A stretch of DNA of 64,000 bases from Sphingopyxis sp. BE259 (GTDB lineage: Bacteria > Pseudomonadota > Alphaproteobacteria > Sphingomonadales > Sphingomonadaceae), in assembly GCF_031457495.1 (NCBI RefSeq), contig NZ_JAVDWM010000001.1, forward strand, positions 601,001 to 665,000. Reading direction: 5' to 3'. How positions within the stretch are numbered: position 1 is the stretch's first letter; every line of letters starts with the position of its first letter. Of this stretch, positions 49,087-58,695 are shown piece by piece. Below the pieces are notes generated by a model that saw nothing but the letters and a program-made list of their open reading frames with translations, ran no database searches and was not told the origin of the DNA. The position numbers and the translations under genes were made by a program.

Positions 49087-50280
49087 ATGAGCAAAAGCGA
49101 CGATGCAAACCTACGCCCCGCGACCAGATTGGTGCAGGGTGGGCGGCGGCCCGAGTGGACCGGCGACCCGCGGCTGGGCGGCGGCGTGGTCAATCCGCCG
49201 GTGTGGCGCGCCTCGACGATCCTCTACGACAATATGGCCGACCTTGAGGCGAGGGGCCATGCCACCCATGACAAGCTCTATTATGGCCGCCGCGGCACGC
49301 CGACGGTGTGGGCGCTCGCCGACGCGCTGACCGATATGGAGCCGGGGGCGGCGGGCACTTTGCTGTATCCATCGGGGGTCGCGGCCAATTCGGCGGGCCT
49401 GCTCGCGCTGCTGGCGCCCGGCGACCATCTGCTGATGGTCGATAGCGCCTATGAGCCGACGCGCGCTTTTTGCGACGGGTTGCTCGCGCGTTACGGGGTC
49501 ACGACGACCTATTATGATCCGCTGATCGGCGCCGCGATCGCTGACCTGATCACCCCGCAAACCAGGCTGATCTTCCTCGAATCGCCCGGTAGCCTGACCT
49601 TTGAGGTGCAGGATATTCCCGCGATAACCCGCGTCGCGCGCGACAGATGCGTGCTGACGATGCTCGACAACACCTGGGCGACGCCGCTTCTGTTTCCGGC
49701 GCTGGCGCACAGCGTCGATGTGACGATGATGAGCCTGACCAAATATGTCGGCGGTCACAGCGACGCGATGATGGGGTCGCTGACCGCGACGAAAGCAGTG
49801 TGGCCGCGGCTGCGCAGCGCGGCGTATCAGCTCGGGCAGGCGGTGTCGCCCGACGATTGCGCGCTGATGCTGCGCGGTCTGCGCACGCTCGACGTGCGGA
49901 TGACACGGCAGGGGGAGAACGGCCTGATGGTGGCGAACTGGCTCGCCGCGCGGCCCGAGGTGGGCCGCGTGCTGCACCCCGCGCTGCCCGGCGATCGCGG
50001 CCATGCAATCTGGTCGCGCGACTTTTCGGGGACCAGCGGGCTGTTCGGCTTTACCCTGAAGTGCGCCGACATGGCGGCCCGCGTCCGCTTTATCGACGCG
50101 CTGGCGCTGTTCGGGATCGGGTTCAGCTGGGGCGGTTTTGAAAGCCTGGTCGTCCCCGGCAACCCGGTTCGCACCGCGACCGAATGGACTGACCCCGATC
50201 CGCTGGTCAGGCTGTCGATCGGGCTGGAGGATCCCGCTGACCTGATCGCCGATCTGACCCGCGGATTCGCCGCGCTATGA
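49087..50280 (+). CDS. metC: Cystathionine beta-lyase
   Basis: A 397-residue PLP enzyme of the Cys/Met metabolism family, cleaving cystathionine to homocysteine, pyruvate and ammonia. The PLP lysine is K219 in SLTKYVGGHSD; YPSGVAANSAGLLAL, the LDNTWATPL loop and SLGGFESLV-like GGFESLV motif are present. The Y-G-R-R-G-T-P pattern near residue 60 is characteristic of MetC. A GTG or other upstream start is not supported. The stop overlaps the mscS start (ATGA), an odd functional pair. Confidence 0.93.
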   Translation: MSKSDDANLRPATRLVQGGRRPEWTGDPRLGGGVVNPPVWRASTILYDNMADLEARGHATHDKLYYGRRGTPTVWALADALTDMEPGAAGTLLYPSGVAANSAGLLALLAPGDHLLMVDSAYEPTRAFCDGLLARYGVTTTYYDPLIGAAIADLITPQTRLIFLESPGSLTFEVQDIPAITRVARDRCVLTMLDNTWATPLLFPALAHSVDVTMMSLTKYVGGHSDAMMGSLTATKAVWPRLRSAAYQLGQAVSPDDCALMLRGLRTLDVRMTRQGENGLMVANWLAARPEVGRVLHPALPGDRGHAIWSRDFSGTSGLFGFTLKCADMAARVRFIDALALFGIGFSWGGFESLVVPGNPVRTATEWTDPDPLVRLSIGLEDPADLIADLTRGFAAL

Positions 50281-51206
50281 GTGCCGCGACCAATCTGCGC
50301 GAGGGGTTCGACGGGATGGTCATCGCGATGAAGGCGATCGGGCTCGATGTCGGCGCCTATCGCCTGTCGCTCTACAGCCTGTTTTCGACGGTCGTTGTCG
50401 CAATCCTGCTGTATCTGGCGGTCAAGATCGTGCTGCGTGCGACCAAGTGGCTGCTCCGCCGCAACACCCATATCGACCAGACGCAGCGATTGCTGACCGA
50501 AAAGCTGATCGCGATCGCGCTGTTCGTCTTTGCGATGCTGTTCGGCATCGACTTGCTCGGCATCGACCTGACCGCGCTGGCGGTGTTTTCAGGCGCCGCG
50601 GGCCTCGCGATCGGGTTCGGGCTGCAGAAAACCGTCGGCAACCTGATCGCCGGGATCATCCTGTTGATGGACCGGTCGATCAAGCCCGGCGACGTGCTCG
50701 TCGTCGGCGACGGCAGCAGCATGGGCGGATCGACACTGCCCGGCGGGATGCCCAATGTGGGCCGCGTCGCCAAGATCGGGGTGCGCGCGGTCAATGTCGT
50801 CACGCGCGACGGCAAAAAGCATCTGATTCCGAACGAGCTGCTGATGACGCAGGCGGTCGAGAATTGGAGCTATGCCAGCCCCGAGGTGCGGGTACGGATG
50901 CGGATTCCGGTGCCTTATGACACCGACCTGCGACTGGCGCAGCGGCTGATCGTCGAAACGGCGAAGGCAAACCCGCGCATATTGGACGAACCCGAACCGG
51001 CGGTGTGGATCACCGCCTTTGGCGAACGCGCGGTCGAGCATGAACTGCGCATCTGGATTTCGGACCCCGAAGCGGGGCTGGGCAATATCCAGGGCGAGGT
51101 GTTCCTGGGGATCTGGGACCGGTTCCAGGACGCGGGGATCCGGATTCCCTATCCGCGCACCGATGTGCGGGTGTTGCCGGACGAAGGCGGGGCACTCTCG
51201 GCCTGA
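50277..51206 (+). CDS. mscS: Small-conductance mechanosensitive channel, MscS family
   Basis: A 309-residue channel protein with three predicted N-terminal membrane helices, of which the pore helix and following beta domain contain the family motif AVFSGAAGLAIGFGLQKTVGNLIAGI. The cytoplasmic cage follows (LIPNELLMTQAVENWSYAS). MscS channels open under hypo-osmotic stress to release solutes. The start overlaps the metC stop, and a palindromic repeat begins five bases after its own stop. It is the short MscS class without extra periplasmic domains. Confidence 0.9.
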   Translation: MSAATNLREGFDGMVIAMKAIGLDVGAYRLSLYSLFSTVVVAILLYLAVKIVLRATKWLLRRNTHIDQTQRLLTEKLIAIALFVFAMLFGIDLLGIDLTALAVFSGAAGLAIGFGLQKTVGNLIAGIILLMDRSIKPGDVLVVGDGSSMGGSTLPGGMPNVGRVAKIGVRAVNVVTRDGKKHLIPNELLMTQAVENWSYASPEVRVRMRIPVPYDTDLRLAQRLIVETAKANPRILDEPEPAVWITAFGERAVEHELRIWISDPEAGLGNIQGEVFLGIWDRFQDAGIRIPYPRTDVRVLPDEGGALSA

Positions 51207-51210
51207 ATTC

Positions 51211-51291
51211 GTCATTGCGAGCGAAGCGAAGCAATCCAGAGCGGTTTACGCCAGCTCTGGATTGCCGCTTCGCTTCGCTCCTCGCAATGAC
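51211..51291. repeat. Palindromic repeat, GTCATTGCGAG family
   Basis: GTCATTGCGAGCGAAGCGAAG and CTTCGCTTCGCTCCTCGCAATGAC pair with one small bulge; the centre contains AGAGC/GCTCT. It fills the convergent gap between mscS and ppa. Compare 26985-27060. Confidence 0.85.
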
Positions 51292-51299
51292 GGTGGCTT

Positions 51300-51836
51300 T
51301 TAAAACCCCACCGTCTTCGCGCGCTCAATGCACTCGACGATGATGCGCTTGGCTTCGTCGACGTCACCCCAGCCGTTGAGTTTGGCCCACTTGCCGGGCT
51401 CAAGATCCTTGTAGTGGGTGAAGAAATGCTCGATCTGCTGCAGCACGATCGGCGGCATGTCGGTGTAGCTCGCGACATCGGCATAATAGGGGAAGGTCTT
51501 GTTGACCGGCACGCACAGCAGTTTTTCGTCGCCGCCGGCATCGTCTTCCATCATCAACACGCCGATCGGACGGCACTTGACCACCGCGCCCGCGACGATC
51601 GGCGAACGCGCGACGACGAGGGCGTCGAGCGGATCGCCGTCTTCGCCCAGCGTGTGCGGCACAAAACCGTAATTGGCGGGATAGCGCATCGGGGTGTGGA
51701 GGAAGCGATCGACGAACAGCGCGCCTGATGCTTTGTCGAATTCATATTTCACCGGCTCGCCGCCGATCGGTACTTCGATCAGGACGTTCAAGCTGTCGGG
51801 CGGGCTGTCGCCGGCGGGGATCAGGTCGATGCGCAT
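51300..51836 (-). CDS. ppa: Inorganic pyrophosphatase
   Basis: A 178-residue family I soluble pyrophosphatase, which drives biosynthesis by hydrolysing PPi. The metal-binding signature EDGDPLDALV and the KYEFDK, RYPANYGFVPHTL and DEAKRIIVECIERAKTVGF regions are all present. The ATG at 51836 with a GGAGAG region just upstream is accepted. It is a single gene. Confidence 0.96.
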   Translation of the reverse strand: MRIDLIPAGDSPPDSLNVLIEVPIGGEPVKYEFDKASGALFVDRFLHTPMRYPANYGFVPHTLGEDGDPLDALVVARSPIVAGAVVKCRPIGVLMMEDDAGGDEKLLCVPVNKTFPYYADVASYTDMPPIVLQQIEHFFTHYKDLEPGKWAKLNGWGDVDEAKRIIVECIERAKTVGF

Positions 51837-51897
51837 GGGAGAGTGGAGTCCTTTTGGTTTATGAGTCGCGTGTTTTTATGAGTCGGGCGCCCCTTAG

Positions 51898-51977
51898 CCG
51901 TTCGTGTCGAGCGAAGTCGAGACACCCATCGCGGGTGAACGAATTAGGGGCATCTCGGCTTCGCTCGATGCGAACGG
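51898..51977. repeat. Palindromic repeat, CCGTTCGTGTCGAG variant
   Basis: CCGTTCGTGTCGAGCGAAG and CTTCGCTCGATGCGAACGG form the outer arms; GAGACACCC and related sequence are inside. It separates the M61 peptidase stop from ppa and is a divergent relative of the GTTCG families. Confidence 0.75.
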
Positions 51978-51990
51978 AATTCCAAGGCAC

Positions 51991-53916
51991 CTAGAGTGTG
52001 CGGCGCGGCGCCAGCAGTCGGTCGAACCAGTCCGGCCCGCTGCCAACCTTTTCGAGGTGCGGCCAGCGTAGCCCGCCGTGATAGGCGATGTCGATCTGGC
52101 GATAACGACCGCCGCGTTCGACGAGCAGCCGCACCGGGGTCTTGCCGTCGGTCGCGGCGCGGATCGCGGCCTCCAGCCGCTCCTTGCTGTAACTGGTGCC
52201 ATCGACCGCGACGATCTTGGTGCCGTTGACGATGTCGGCCTTGAACGCCGGGCTGTCCCACAGGATCGCGCCTGCAATGCCGTCCTTGTCGATCGTCATC
52301 CCCAGCGAATGGGTGAGGTCGTAATTCTTCGCCTGCGCCATGCGGTCACGGTCGTACACATTCGGCGCGTCGCGCCACGCCAGCCGATATCCAGCGCGTT
52401 CGATCCCGGCGACGGGGGCGACCTGTCCGGGCATTTGCAACCGCTGGCGCAGGAACCCAGCCCAGTCATGGGGATGCACCGCGTTCAGCGCCGCCACGAC
52501 ATCGTCGAAATCATAGCTGTTCTGCCCCCAATCGCCCTCGCGCCCACCGAAAAAGGCGCGCGCGAAATCGTCGAGGCTTTTGGCATCGTTCGTCGCCTGG
52601 CGGATCAGCAGATCGGCCTCAAGCCAGGTCAGCGATCCTTCGTTGTAATAATCCTCGCCGCGCGACCAGCTGGCAAAGGGTTTGGGTTTGCGCGCGCCGA
52701 TGACCGGGTCGAGCGTCGTATCCTCGACCGATCGCCATTCGCGCCCCGGCTGCGCGCTGTAAAAGCCTGCATGGGTCGCCCATTCGGCCAAGATCATTTC
52801 TTTCGACTGCATCCCCGAACGGCCCGCGAGGACCAAATCCCAATAGCTGGTCTGGCCTTCATAGACCCACAGCAGATTGCCCTGCATCGGCGTGCGGTAA
52901 TCGGGGGTCCACAATTTGTCGGGGCGGCGATATTTGCCGTTCCAGCTGTGGACCAGCTCGTGCGGCAGCAGCCCGCGCTCGCTGTCATTTTCGTCCCATT
53001 CGGTGAAATAGTCGCGGTTGCGGCTGTTCTCGCTGCTCCGGTGATGTTCCAACCCGATGCCGCCCAATTCGTCGGTCAGTGCGAGCAGGAATTCATAGCG
53101 GTCGAAATGGCGGACCCCGAACAGCGCCACCGCTTCGGACACCAGCGCGGCGTGGCGCGCGATATGGTCGGGGCGGGCGTCGAGATATTTGGCTTCGTCG
53201 GCGACGACGTTCAGCGTGACATTCTGCCCCAGATCCCATTTGCGGAAATGGCGGCCCGCGAACATCGGGCTGTCGACCAGCACTTCATAATTGGTCGGGG
53301 CAAAGCTGTAGCGGTTGCCGCTGATTTTCAGCCCGTCGAGCGCCGCGGCGCCGGTCCACCCATCCGGCAGGGTCACCTCCAGCTGTACCGGAATTTGCCG
53401 GGTGAAATATCCCGCGGGGTAGAGGCTGACCTGTTCCCACTGCAGGTTCATCATCGCCGGGGTGACGACGACGCGGCCCTCGCTCGTGCGGGTCGGCGAC
53501 AGGAAATCGAACGCAATGTCGATGCTTTTGACGCCGGCCGGGACATCGACGTCGAACGCATAGACATCGGTCGGCTGGCGCGTCCACGCCAGCGGCTTGC
53601 CGCCCGCGCTGGGTTTGAACCCCGCCATCTCGGCAATCGCACCGCGCGGCGCGTGCTTGCCGGGCAGCCATTCGGGATAGAGCAGGGTCAGCTTGCCGGG
53701 CCTGGCGACCGGGATCGTCTGGCGGACATGGAAGATACCGCGCGCGACGTCTGTGGCATCGACCTTGAGCTGCGTGGTGCCCGGATAGGGTTTGTCGGCG
53801 GGCAGCGGGATGATGTGCGGCTGGACCACCGGCTGCGGGCGGCTGTTGCCGGTTTGGGCAAAGGCGGCGGGGATGGCGGCGATGAGGGCAGATGCGACGA
53901 GCAGTTGTTTTTTCAT
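51991..53916 (-). CDS. Periplasmic M61-family metallopeptidase with PDZ domain
   Basis: A 641-residue protein of the glycyl aminopeptidase family. A Sec signal peptide ends near residue 21 (AFAQ). The catalytic domain carries H319-E-L-V-H323 followed by SWNGK, the zinc-binding motif of M61, with the downstream glutamate in GLTWLEADLL-like sequence. A PDZ domain occupies the C-terminal 110 residues (GMTIDKDGIAGAILWDSPAFKADIVNG, read in parts). M61 peptidases cleave N-terminal Gly or Ala. The ATG at 53916 is chosen; the longer frame to 54006 lies in a repeat. Confidence 0.9.
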   Translation of the reverse strand: MKKQLLVASALIAAIPAAFAQTGNSRPQPVVQPHIIPLPADKPYPGTTQLKVDATDVARGIFHVRQTIPVARPGKLTLLYPEWLPGKHAPRGAIAEMAGFKPSAGGKPLAWTRQPTDVYAFDVDVPAGVKSIDIAFDFLSPTRTSEGRVVVTPAMMNLQWEQVSLYPAGYFTRQIPVQLEVTLPDGWTGAAALDGLKISGNRYSFAPTNYEVLVDSPMFAGRHFRKWDLGQNVTLNVVADEAKYLDARPDHIARHAALVSEAVALFGVRHFDRYEFLLALTDELGGIGLEHHRSSENSRNRDYFTEWDENDSERGLLPHELVHSWNGKYRRPDKLWTPDYRTPMQGNLLWVYEGQTSYWDLVLAGRSGMQSKEMILAEWATHAGFYSAQPGREWRSVEDTTLDPVIGARKPKPFASWSRGEDYYNEGSLTWLEADLLIRQATNDAKSLDDFARAFFGGREGDWGQNSYDFDDVVAALNAVHPHDWAGFLRQRLQMPGQVAPVAGIERAGYRLAWRDAPNVYDRDRMAQAKNYDLTHSLGMTIDKDGIAGAILWDSPAFKADIVNGTKIVAVDGTSYSKERLEAAIRAATDGKTPVRLLVERGGRYRQIDIAYHGGLRWPHLEKVGSGPDWFDRLLAPRRTL

Positions 53917-53960
53917 CGCCGGGTTGTGCCGGGAAATGAGCGTGAGGTCCAGACTGCTAC

Positions 53961-54193
53961 CTCCCTCTCCCCTTGAGGGGGTGCGGGGTTGGATTGCCCC
54001 CGGCAATCCAAGTCCAGTCCGGGGGACTGGACGACCCCGCGCCGGTTGCGCAGACTTGCCAGCTTGCTGGCTAGTCGAAGCTGGGTGAGGGGGTCAGACC
54101 TTGCGAGCGAATTCAACGTCTGAACCCCTCATCCAACTTCGCCTAGTCGCTCCGCGACAAGGCTCCGTATCCTTCTCCCTCAAGGGGAGAAGG
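53961..54193. repeat. Nested inverted-repeat array between the M61 and hisS genes
   Basis: The outermost pair is CTCTCCCCTTGAG with CTCAAGGGGAGAAGG. Inside are small perfect hairpins: ATTGCC/GGCAAT (around 53994-54008), CCAGTCC/GGACTGG (around 54014-54030) and GGTCAGAC/GTCTGAAC (around 54092-54126). It fills the 328-bp divergent gap between the peptidase and hisS, where no gene is seen. The promoters of both genes must lie in or next to it. Confidence 0.7.
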
Positions 54194-54244
54194 TTTGATC
54201 GCGGCTCTTTGCCTTTCGGCCAAAAACCATTAGACGCCGCCGCC

Positions 54245-55507
54245 ATGAGCAAGGATAAATCCGCCAAAATCCCGACCCCGCAGGCCGTTCGCGGCACGCA
54301 GGACATGCTGGGCGATTTCGCCGACCGTTTTGCGCATGTCGTCGAGACGTTCGAACGCGTCCGCCGACTCTATGGCTACAAACGCATCGAGGTGCCGGTG
54401 ATCGAGCCGACCGCGGTGTTCGCGCGATCGCTGGGCGAAACGACCGATGTCGTGTCGAAGGAAATGTATTCGTTTGAGGATCGCGGCGGCGAATCGATCA
54501 CGCTGCGCCCTGAATTCACGGCGGGGATCGCGCGGGCGTATATCACCAACGGCTGGCAGCAGTATGCGCCGCTCAAAGTCGCGACGCACGGACCGTTGTT
54601 CCGTTATGAGCGCCCGCAAAAGGGGCGGTATCGCCAGTTTCATCAATTGGATGCCGAAGTGCTGGGTAGCGACAGCCCGCTTGCCGATGCCGAACTGCTG
54701 GTGTTCGCCGATCAGCTGCTGAAGGAACTGGAGATTGCCGAGGGCGTGACGCTGACGCTCAACACGCTGGGCGATGCGGCAAGCCGTGATGCTTGGCGCG
54801 CGGCGCTGGTCGATCATTTCGAGGCGCATCGCGGCGATCTGTCGGAGGACAGCCTGGCGCGCCTCGACAAGAATCCGTTGCGGATTTTGGATAGCAAGGA
54901 CCCGAAGGACCGCCCGATCGCCGACAGCGCCCCCGACATCGACGCGTTTCTGACCGGCGAAGCGCAGGATTTCTTTGGCGCGGTGACCGCGGGGCTGGAT
55001 GCCGCGGGGGTTGCGTGGGAACGCAATGCGCGGCTGGTGCGCGGCCTCGACTATTATCGCCACACCGCGTTCGAATTCGTCACCGACCGGCTCGGTGCGC
55101 AAGGCACCGTGCTCGGCGGTGGGCGCTATGACGGGTTGATCGAGGCGCTGGGCGGACCGCCGACCGCGGCAGTCGGCTGGGCGGCGGGGATTGAGCGGCT
55201 GGCGATGTTGGTAGATGATGCACGGGATGTTGGTTTGGACGTCGTAATTGCGCTTGAAGATGACCGTTCATCTGCATTTGCTCAGTCGTTTCTCGCTACT
55301 CTGCGACGCGACGGCATTTCTGCTGACATCGTCGCGACTGGCTCGCCGAGAAAGCGGTTCGACAAAGCTACGAAAATGAACGCCAAATCGATCCTGAGCA
55401 TTGTTTACGATCAAGATAACAGCCGGCCGACTACCGGTTTTCGTGGGCCGAGTGATCTCGCGGAGCGGGTCGACCAACTTCTGCCTCCCTCGTCACCCCG
55501 GACTTGA
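54245..55507 (+). CDS. hisS: Histidyl-tRNA synthetase
   Basis: A 420-residue class II synthetase. Motif 1 to 3 segments are visible ([40 protein letters not shown] and the GGGRYDGL region) together with the two histidine-binding boxes around [14 protein letters not shown]. The last 90 residues form the anticodon-binding domain, but from about 55213 the codon use changes clearly (TCT, GCT, AGA, GAA), and the end sequence differs from typical alphaproteobacterial enzymes. The final five codons and TGA fall inside a repeat element. The ATG at 54245 starts the family sequence; it may be regulated from the preceding repeat array. Confidence 0.93.
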   Translation: MSKDKSAKIPTPQAVRGTQDMLGDFADRFAHVVETFERVRRLYGYKRIEVPVIEPTAVFARSLGETTDVVSKEMYSFEDRGGESITLRPEFTAGIARAYITNGWQQYAPLKVATHGPLFRYERPQKGRYRQFHQLDAEVLGSDSPLADAELLVFADQLLKELEIAEGVTLTLNTLGDAASRDAWRAALVDHFEAHRGDLSEDSLARLDKNPLRILDSKDPKDRPIADSAPDIDAFLTGEAQDFFGAVTAGLDAAGVAWERNARLVRGLDYYRHTAFEFVTDRLGAQGTVLGGGRYDGLIEALGGPPTAAVGWAAGIERLAMLVDDARDVGLDVVIALEDDRSSAFAQSFLATLRRDGISADIVATGSPRKRFDKATKMNAKSILSIVYDQDNSRPTTGFRGPSDLAERVDQLLPPSSPRT

Positions 55508-55563
55508 TCCGGGGTCCATGACCGCCGGTGTCGTCTGGATCCCGGATCAAGTCCGGGATGACG
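55491..55563. repeat. Palindromic repeat, CGTCACCCCGGACTTGATCCGG family, overlapping the hisS end
   Basis: CGTCACCCCGGACTTGATCC and GGATCAAGTCCGGGATGACG are near-perfect arms. The left arm encodes the last hisS codons and its stop; the right arm ends 24 bases before prfA. It is the same family as 45371-45464. Confidence 0.9.
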
Positions 55564-55587
55564 AAGACTTGAAATGACAGTGAATAG

Positions 55588-56655
55588 ATGACCTCCGTTT
55601 CCGAAAAGCAGATCGACGCCATCATCGAACGCCACGCCGCGCTGCAAGCGCGCATGGCGACGGGCGATATGGCGCCGACCGATTTTGTCGCGGCGTCGAA
55701 GGAGTTCGCCGAACTCGAGCCCGTCGCCACCGCGGCGCGCGAAGTGGTGCGGCTGCGCGGCGAACTTAGCTCGTTGACCGAAATGCTGACCGATCCCGAG
55801 ATGAAGGCGATGGCGGCCGAGGAAATCGCGGCGGTCGAGGCAGCACTCCCCGCCGCCGAGCACGACCTCGCGCTCCAGCTGCTTCCCAAGGATGTCGCCG
55901 ACGCGCGCGCCGCGATGCTCGAAATCCGCGCCGGGACCGGCGGCGATGAGGCGGCGCTGTTCGCGGGCGACCTGCTGCGCATGTACAGCCGCTATGCCGA
56001 TGGCCAGGGGTGGAAGGTCGAAGTGATTTCGGCCAGCGAGACCGAGGTCGGCGGCTACAAGGAGGTCGTCGCGTCGGTGACGGGGCAGGGCGTCTTCGCA
56101 AAGCTGAAGTTCGAAAGCGGCGTCCACCGCGTCCAGCGCGTCCCGGCGACCGAAAGCCAAGGGCGCATCCACACCAGCGCCGCGACCGTCGCCGTGCTGC
56201 CCGAGGCCGAGGAGGTCGACGTCGCAATTGCGGACAGCGACCTCAAAATTGACATCTACCGCGCATCGGGCGCGGGCGGCCAGCACGTCAACACTACCGA
56301 CAGCGCGATCCGCATCACCCATATCCCCTCGGGCCTCGTCGTGATCCAGCAAGACCAGCGCAGCCAGCACAAGAACCGCGCGAAGGCGATGCAGGTGCTG
56401 CGCGCGCGACTTTACGATCTGGAGCGCGCGAAGATCCACGATGCCGAGGCGTCGGCGCGCAAGTCGATGGTCGGGTCGGGCGATCGCTCGGAGCGCATTC
56501 GCACCTATAATTTCCCGCAAGGGCGGGTGACCGATCACCGCATCAACCTGACCCTCCACCGCCTGCCCGAAATCATCGAGGGCGCGATGGACGAGCTGAT
56601 CGACGCGCTCATCGCCGAGGATCAGGCGCAGCGGCTGGCGGGGCTGGGTGACTGA
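55588..56655 (+). CDS. prfA: Peptide chain release factor 1
   Basis: A 355-residue class I release factor that recognises UAA and UAG. The GGQ loop (G230-G231-Q232 in [13 protein letters not shown]) triggers peptide release, and P-A-T in [14 protein letters not shown] occupies the tripeptide position that reads the stop codon (usually P-V/A-T in RF1). No frameshift region is present, unlike RF2. It is followed by prmC, which methylates the GGQ glutamine; the two overlap by eight bases. Confidence 0.96.
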   Translation: MTSVSEKQIDAIIERHAALQARMATGDMAPTDFVAASKEFAELEPVATAAREVVRLRGELSSLTEMLTDPEMKAMAAEEIAAVEAALPAAEHDLALQLLPKDVADARAAMLEIRAGTGGDEAALFAGDLLRMYSRYADGQGWKVEVISASETEVGGYKEVVASVTGQGVFAKLKFESGVHRVQRVPATESQGRIHTSAATVAVLPEAEEVDVAIADSDLKIDIYRASGAGGQHVNTTDSAIRITHIPSGLVVIQQDQRSQHKNRAKAMQVLRARLYDLERAKIHDAEASARKSMVGSGDRSERIRTYNFPQGRVTDHRINLTLHRLPEIIEGAMDELIDALIAEDQAQRLAGLGD

Positions 56656-57499
56656 ACCCCCAACTTTTGCGGGGGTGGCAGAATCGCTCCGCACCGCTAC
56701 CAACTTGCTCACCGCGATCAGCGACACGCCGCGGCTCGATGCCGAATTGCTGATGGCGCATGCGCTGGGGGTCGAGCGGCAGGATGTGCTGCTCGATCCG
56801 GCACGGTTTGATGTGCCCGAACTATACGCGCATCTGATCGCGCGGCGCATGGCGCATGAGCCGATCGCCTATATCGTCGGTTACCGCGATTTCTGGACGC
56901 TGCGGATCGAAGTCGGGCCGGGGGTCCTGATCCCGCGTCCCGACAGCGAAATCCTGATCGAGGCGTCAATCGACCTTGCGCGCGAACGCGGAGCTGGCTG
57001 GCCCGCGCGAGTGCTCGACCTCGGGACGGGGCCGGGAACTTTGCTGCTCGCGGTGCTGAGCGAAAGTCCGGATGCAATCGGGCTCGGGATCGATGCGTCC
57101 GAATTTGCGCTGGCCTATGCGCGCGACAATGCCGAGGCGCTGGGGATGGCGGACCGCGCGACCTTTCAGGCGGGCGACTGGGGGGAAGGCGTCGACGGCC
57201 CGTTCGACCTGATCCTGTGCAATCCGCCCTATATCGGCACCGACGAGCCGTTGATGGCCGATGTTGCGGAGCATGAACCAGCGGGCGCGTTATTCGCCGG
57301 GGCCGACGGGCTATCCGACTATCGCCGTATCATCCCCGATTTGCCGCGCCTGCTGGCGCTGGACGGAGTCGCGATCCTTGAAATCGGGCATATGCAACAT
57401 ATCTCCGTTGGCAAGCTCGCCGAGGCTGCGGGTTTCCACGTCGCCTGCCGCCAGGATCTGGGCGGCCGCGACCGGGCGCTTTTGCTGACCCGCGCCTGA
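56648..57499 (+). CDS. prmC: Release factor glutamine methyltransferase PrmC
   Basis: A 283-residue N5-glutamine methyltransferase that modifies the GGQ motif of RF1 and RF2. The SAM-binding loop is [15 protein letters not shown] and the substrate-binding tetrapeptide N192-P-P-Y is intact. The start is a GTG inside the end of prfA, so the two are translated as a coupled pair. The Cys/Asp/Arg rich C-terminus ([15 protein letters not shown]) is typical. The 257 bases after its stop contain no other gene that I can support. Confidence 0.93.
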   Translation: MTEPPTFAGVAESLRTATNLLTAISDTPRLDAELLMAHALGVERQDVLLDPARFDVPELYAHLIARRMAHEPIAYIVGYRDFWTLRIEVGPGVLIPRPDSEILIEASIDLARERGAGWPARVLDLGTGPGTLLLAVLSESPDAIGLGIDASEFALAYARDNAEALGMADRATFQAGDWGEGVDGPFDLILCNPPYIGTDEPLMADVAEHEPAGALFAGADGLSDYRRIIPDLPRLLALDGVAILEIGHMQHISVGKLAEAAGFHVACRQDLGGRDRALLLTRA

Positions 57500-57756
57500 C
57501 CCGCCTTCGCAAATATTGCTTGGTTTTCGCCGCAAAGCGGGTTAGGGGCCAGTCACAGACCCGGCTGGGATACCATTGGCGATGCACCGCATCGATACTG
57601 GTCCGGCGGATCTGCTTCCCACTTACGATGTTCGTATCGGGCCTTGGTCCAGACGAGCGGTAAAGGGCAAGAACCGCGCTTGGCGCGCGGGCACGACGCG
57701 CAAATGGCGCGGTCGGCCAAAAGGGGTTGGCATAGCTTATTTAGCTTTTCGACAGG

Positions 57757-58656
57757 ATGTCTCAGTTGAACATGAACAACCGGCAAAGCGGTCGCCGTCG
57801 CGGCCGCAACAATAACAACAGCAACAACAATAGCCGCCCGCAATCGGGCGGCCGCGGCGGAGTCGATCAGGCGAACCGCATCGACAGCCGGGCGCGCGGA
57901 AACGGCGCCCAGATGATCGAGAAGTACCGCAATCTGGCGCGCGACGCACAGCTGGCCGGGGACCGGGTGCAGACCGAATATTACCTTCAGTTCGCCGATC
58001 ATTATTTCCGCGTCGTGAGCGATTTCCGCCTGCGCCAGGAAGAAAAGAACGCGGCGAACGGCCAGGATCGCGGCCAGGACCGCCAGCGCGAAATTCGCGG
58101 CGTCGAAGATTTCGACGGCCATGACGACAGCGATCTGGATATGGACGCCGACCGCGACGACAATGGCGACGACAATCGCGGCGAGCGGAATGACCGCAAC
58201 GATCGCGCCGACCGCAACGACCGTCCCGAGCGCAGCCAGCGCGAAGGTCGCGGCAACCGCGACACGCGCAGCGACCGTGACGACGACAATCGCGGCAACC
58301 GCCAGCCGCAGGAACGCCCGCGCCGCGATCGCGACGAGGGACGCAGCGATGTTCGGAGCAGCGATAGCGACGACGCAGAAACCAATGTCGTCGAAACCGT
58401 CGCCGAGGAAGCTCCCGCACCGCGCGCCAACCGCCGCAGCCCGCGCCGTCCGCGCGCTGCCGAGGTCGACGGCAACGACGATGGCGGCAATGCCGGCATC
58501 GACACCGCGGTGCTGCCCCCGGCCATCGGCCGCCCCGAACGCAGCATCGAAGCCGACGCCGAGACTGACGGCGGCGAGGAAGCGCCCGCCGCCAAGCCGC
58601 GCCGCGCCCGCCGCACGCTGGCGACGCGCAGCCCCGGTGTCGAAGCGGCCGAATAA
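57757..58656 (+). CDS. DUF4167 RNA-binding-like protein
   Basis: A 299-residue protein with a conserved N-terminal domain (GRRRGRNNNN..., then MIEKYRNLARDAQLAGDRVQTEYY and the LQFADHYFRVVSDF segment) of the DUF4167 family, found next to prmC in many alphaproteobacteria. The remainder is a highly charged Asp/Arg/Asn tract, likely disordered, that resembles RNA-binding or condensate-forming tails. Function unknown; a link to translation is suggested only by the prfA-prmC neighbourhood. A strong intrinsic terminator follows it. Confidence 0.82.
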   Translation: MSQLNMNNRQSGRRRGRNNNNSNNNSRPQSGGRGGVDQANRIDSRARGNGAQMIEKYRNLARDAQLAGDRVQTEYYLQFADHYFRVVSDFRLRQEEKNAANGQDRGQDRQREIRGVEDFDGHDDSDLDMDADRDDNGDDNRGERNDRNDRADRNDRPERSQREGRGNRDTRSDRDDDNRGNRQPQERPRRDRDEGRSDVRSSDSDDAETNVVETVAEEAPAPRANRRSPRRPRAAEVDGNDDGGNAGIDTAVLPPAIGRPERSIEADAETDGGEEAPAAKPRRARRTLATRSPGVEAAE

Positions 58657-58695
58657 GTACATCTTCGCGCTGGTCAACGACCGCGACATGCCATA

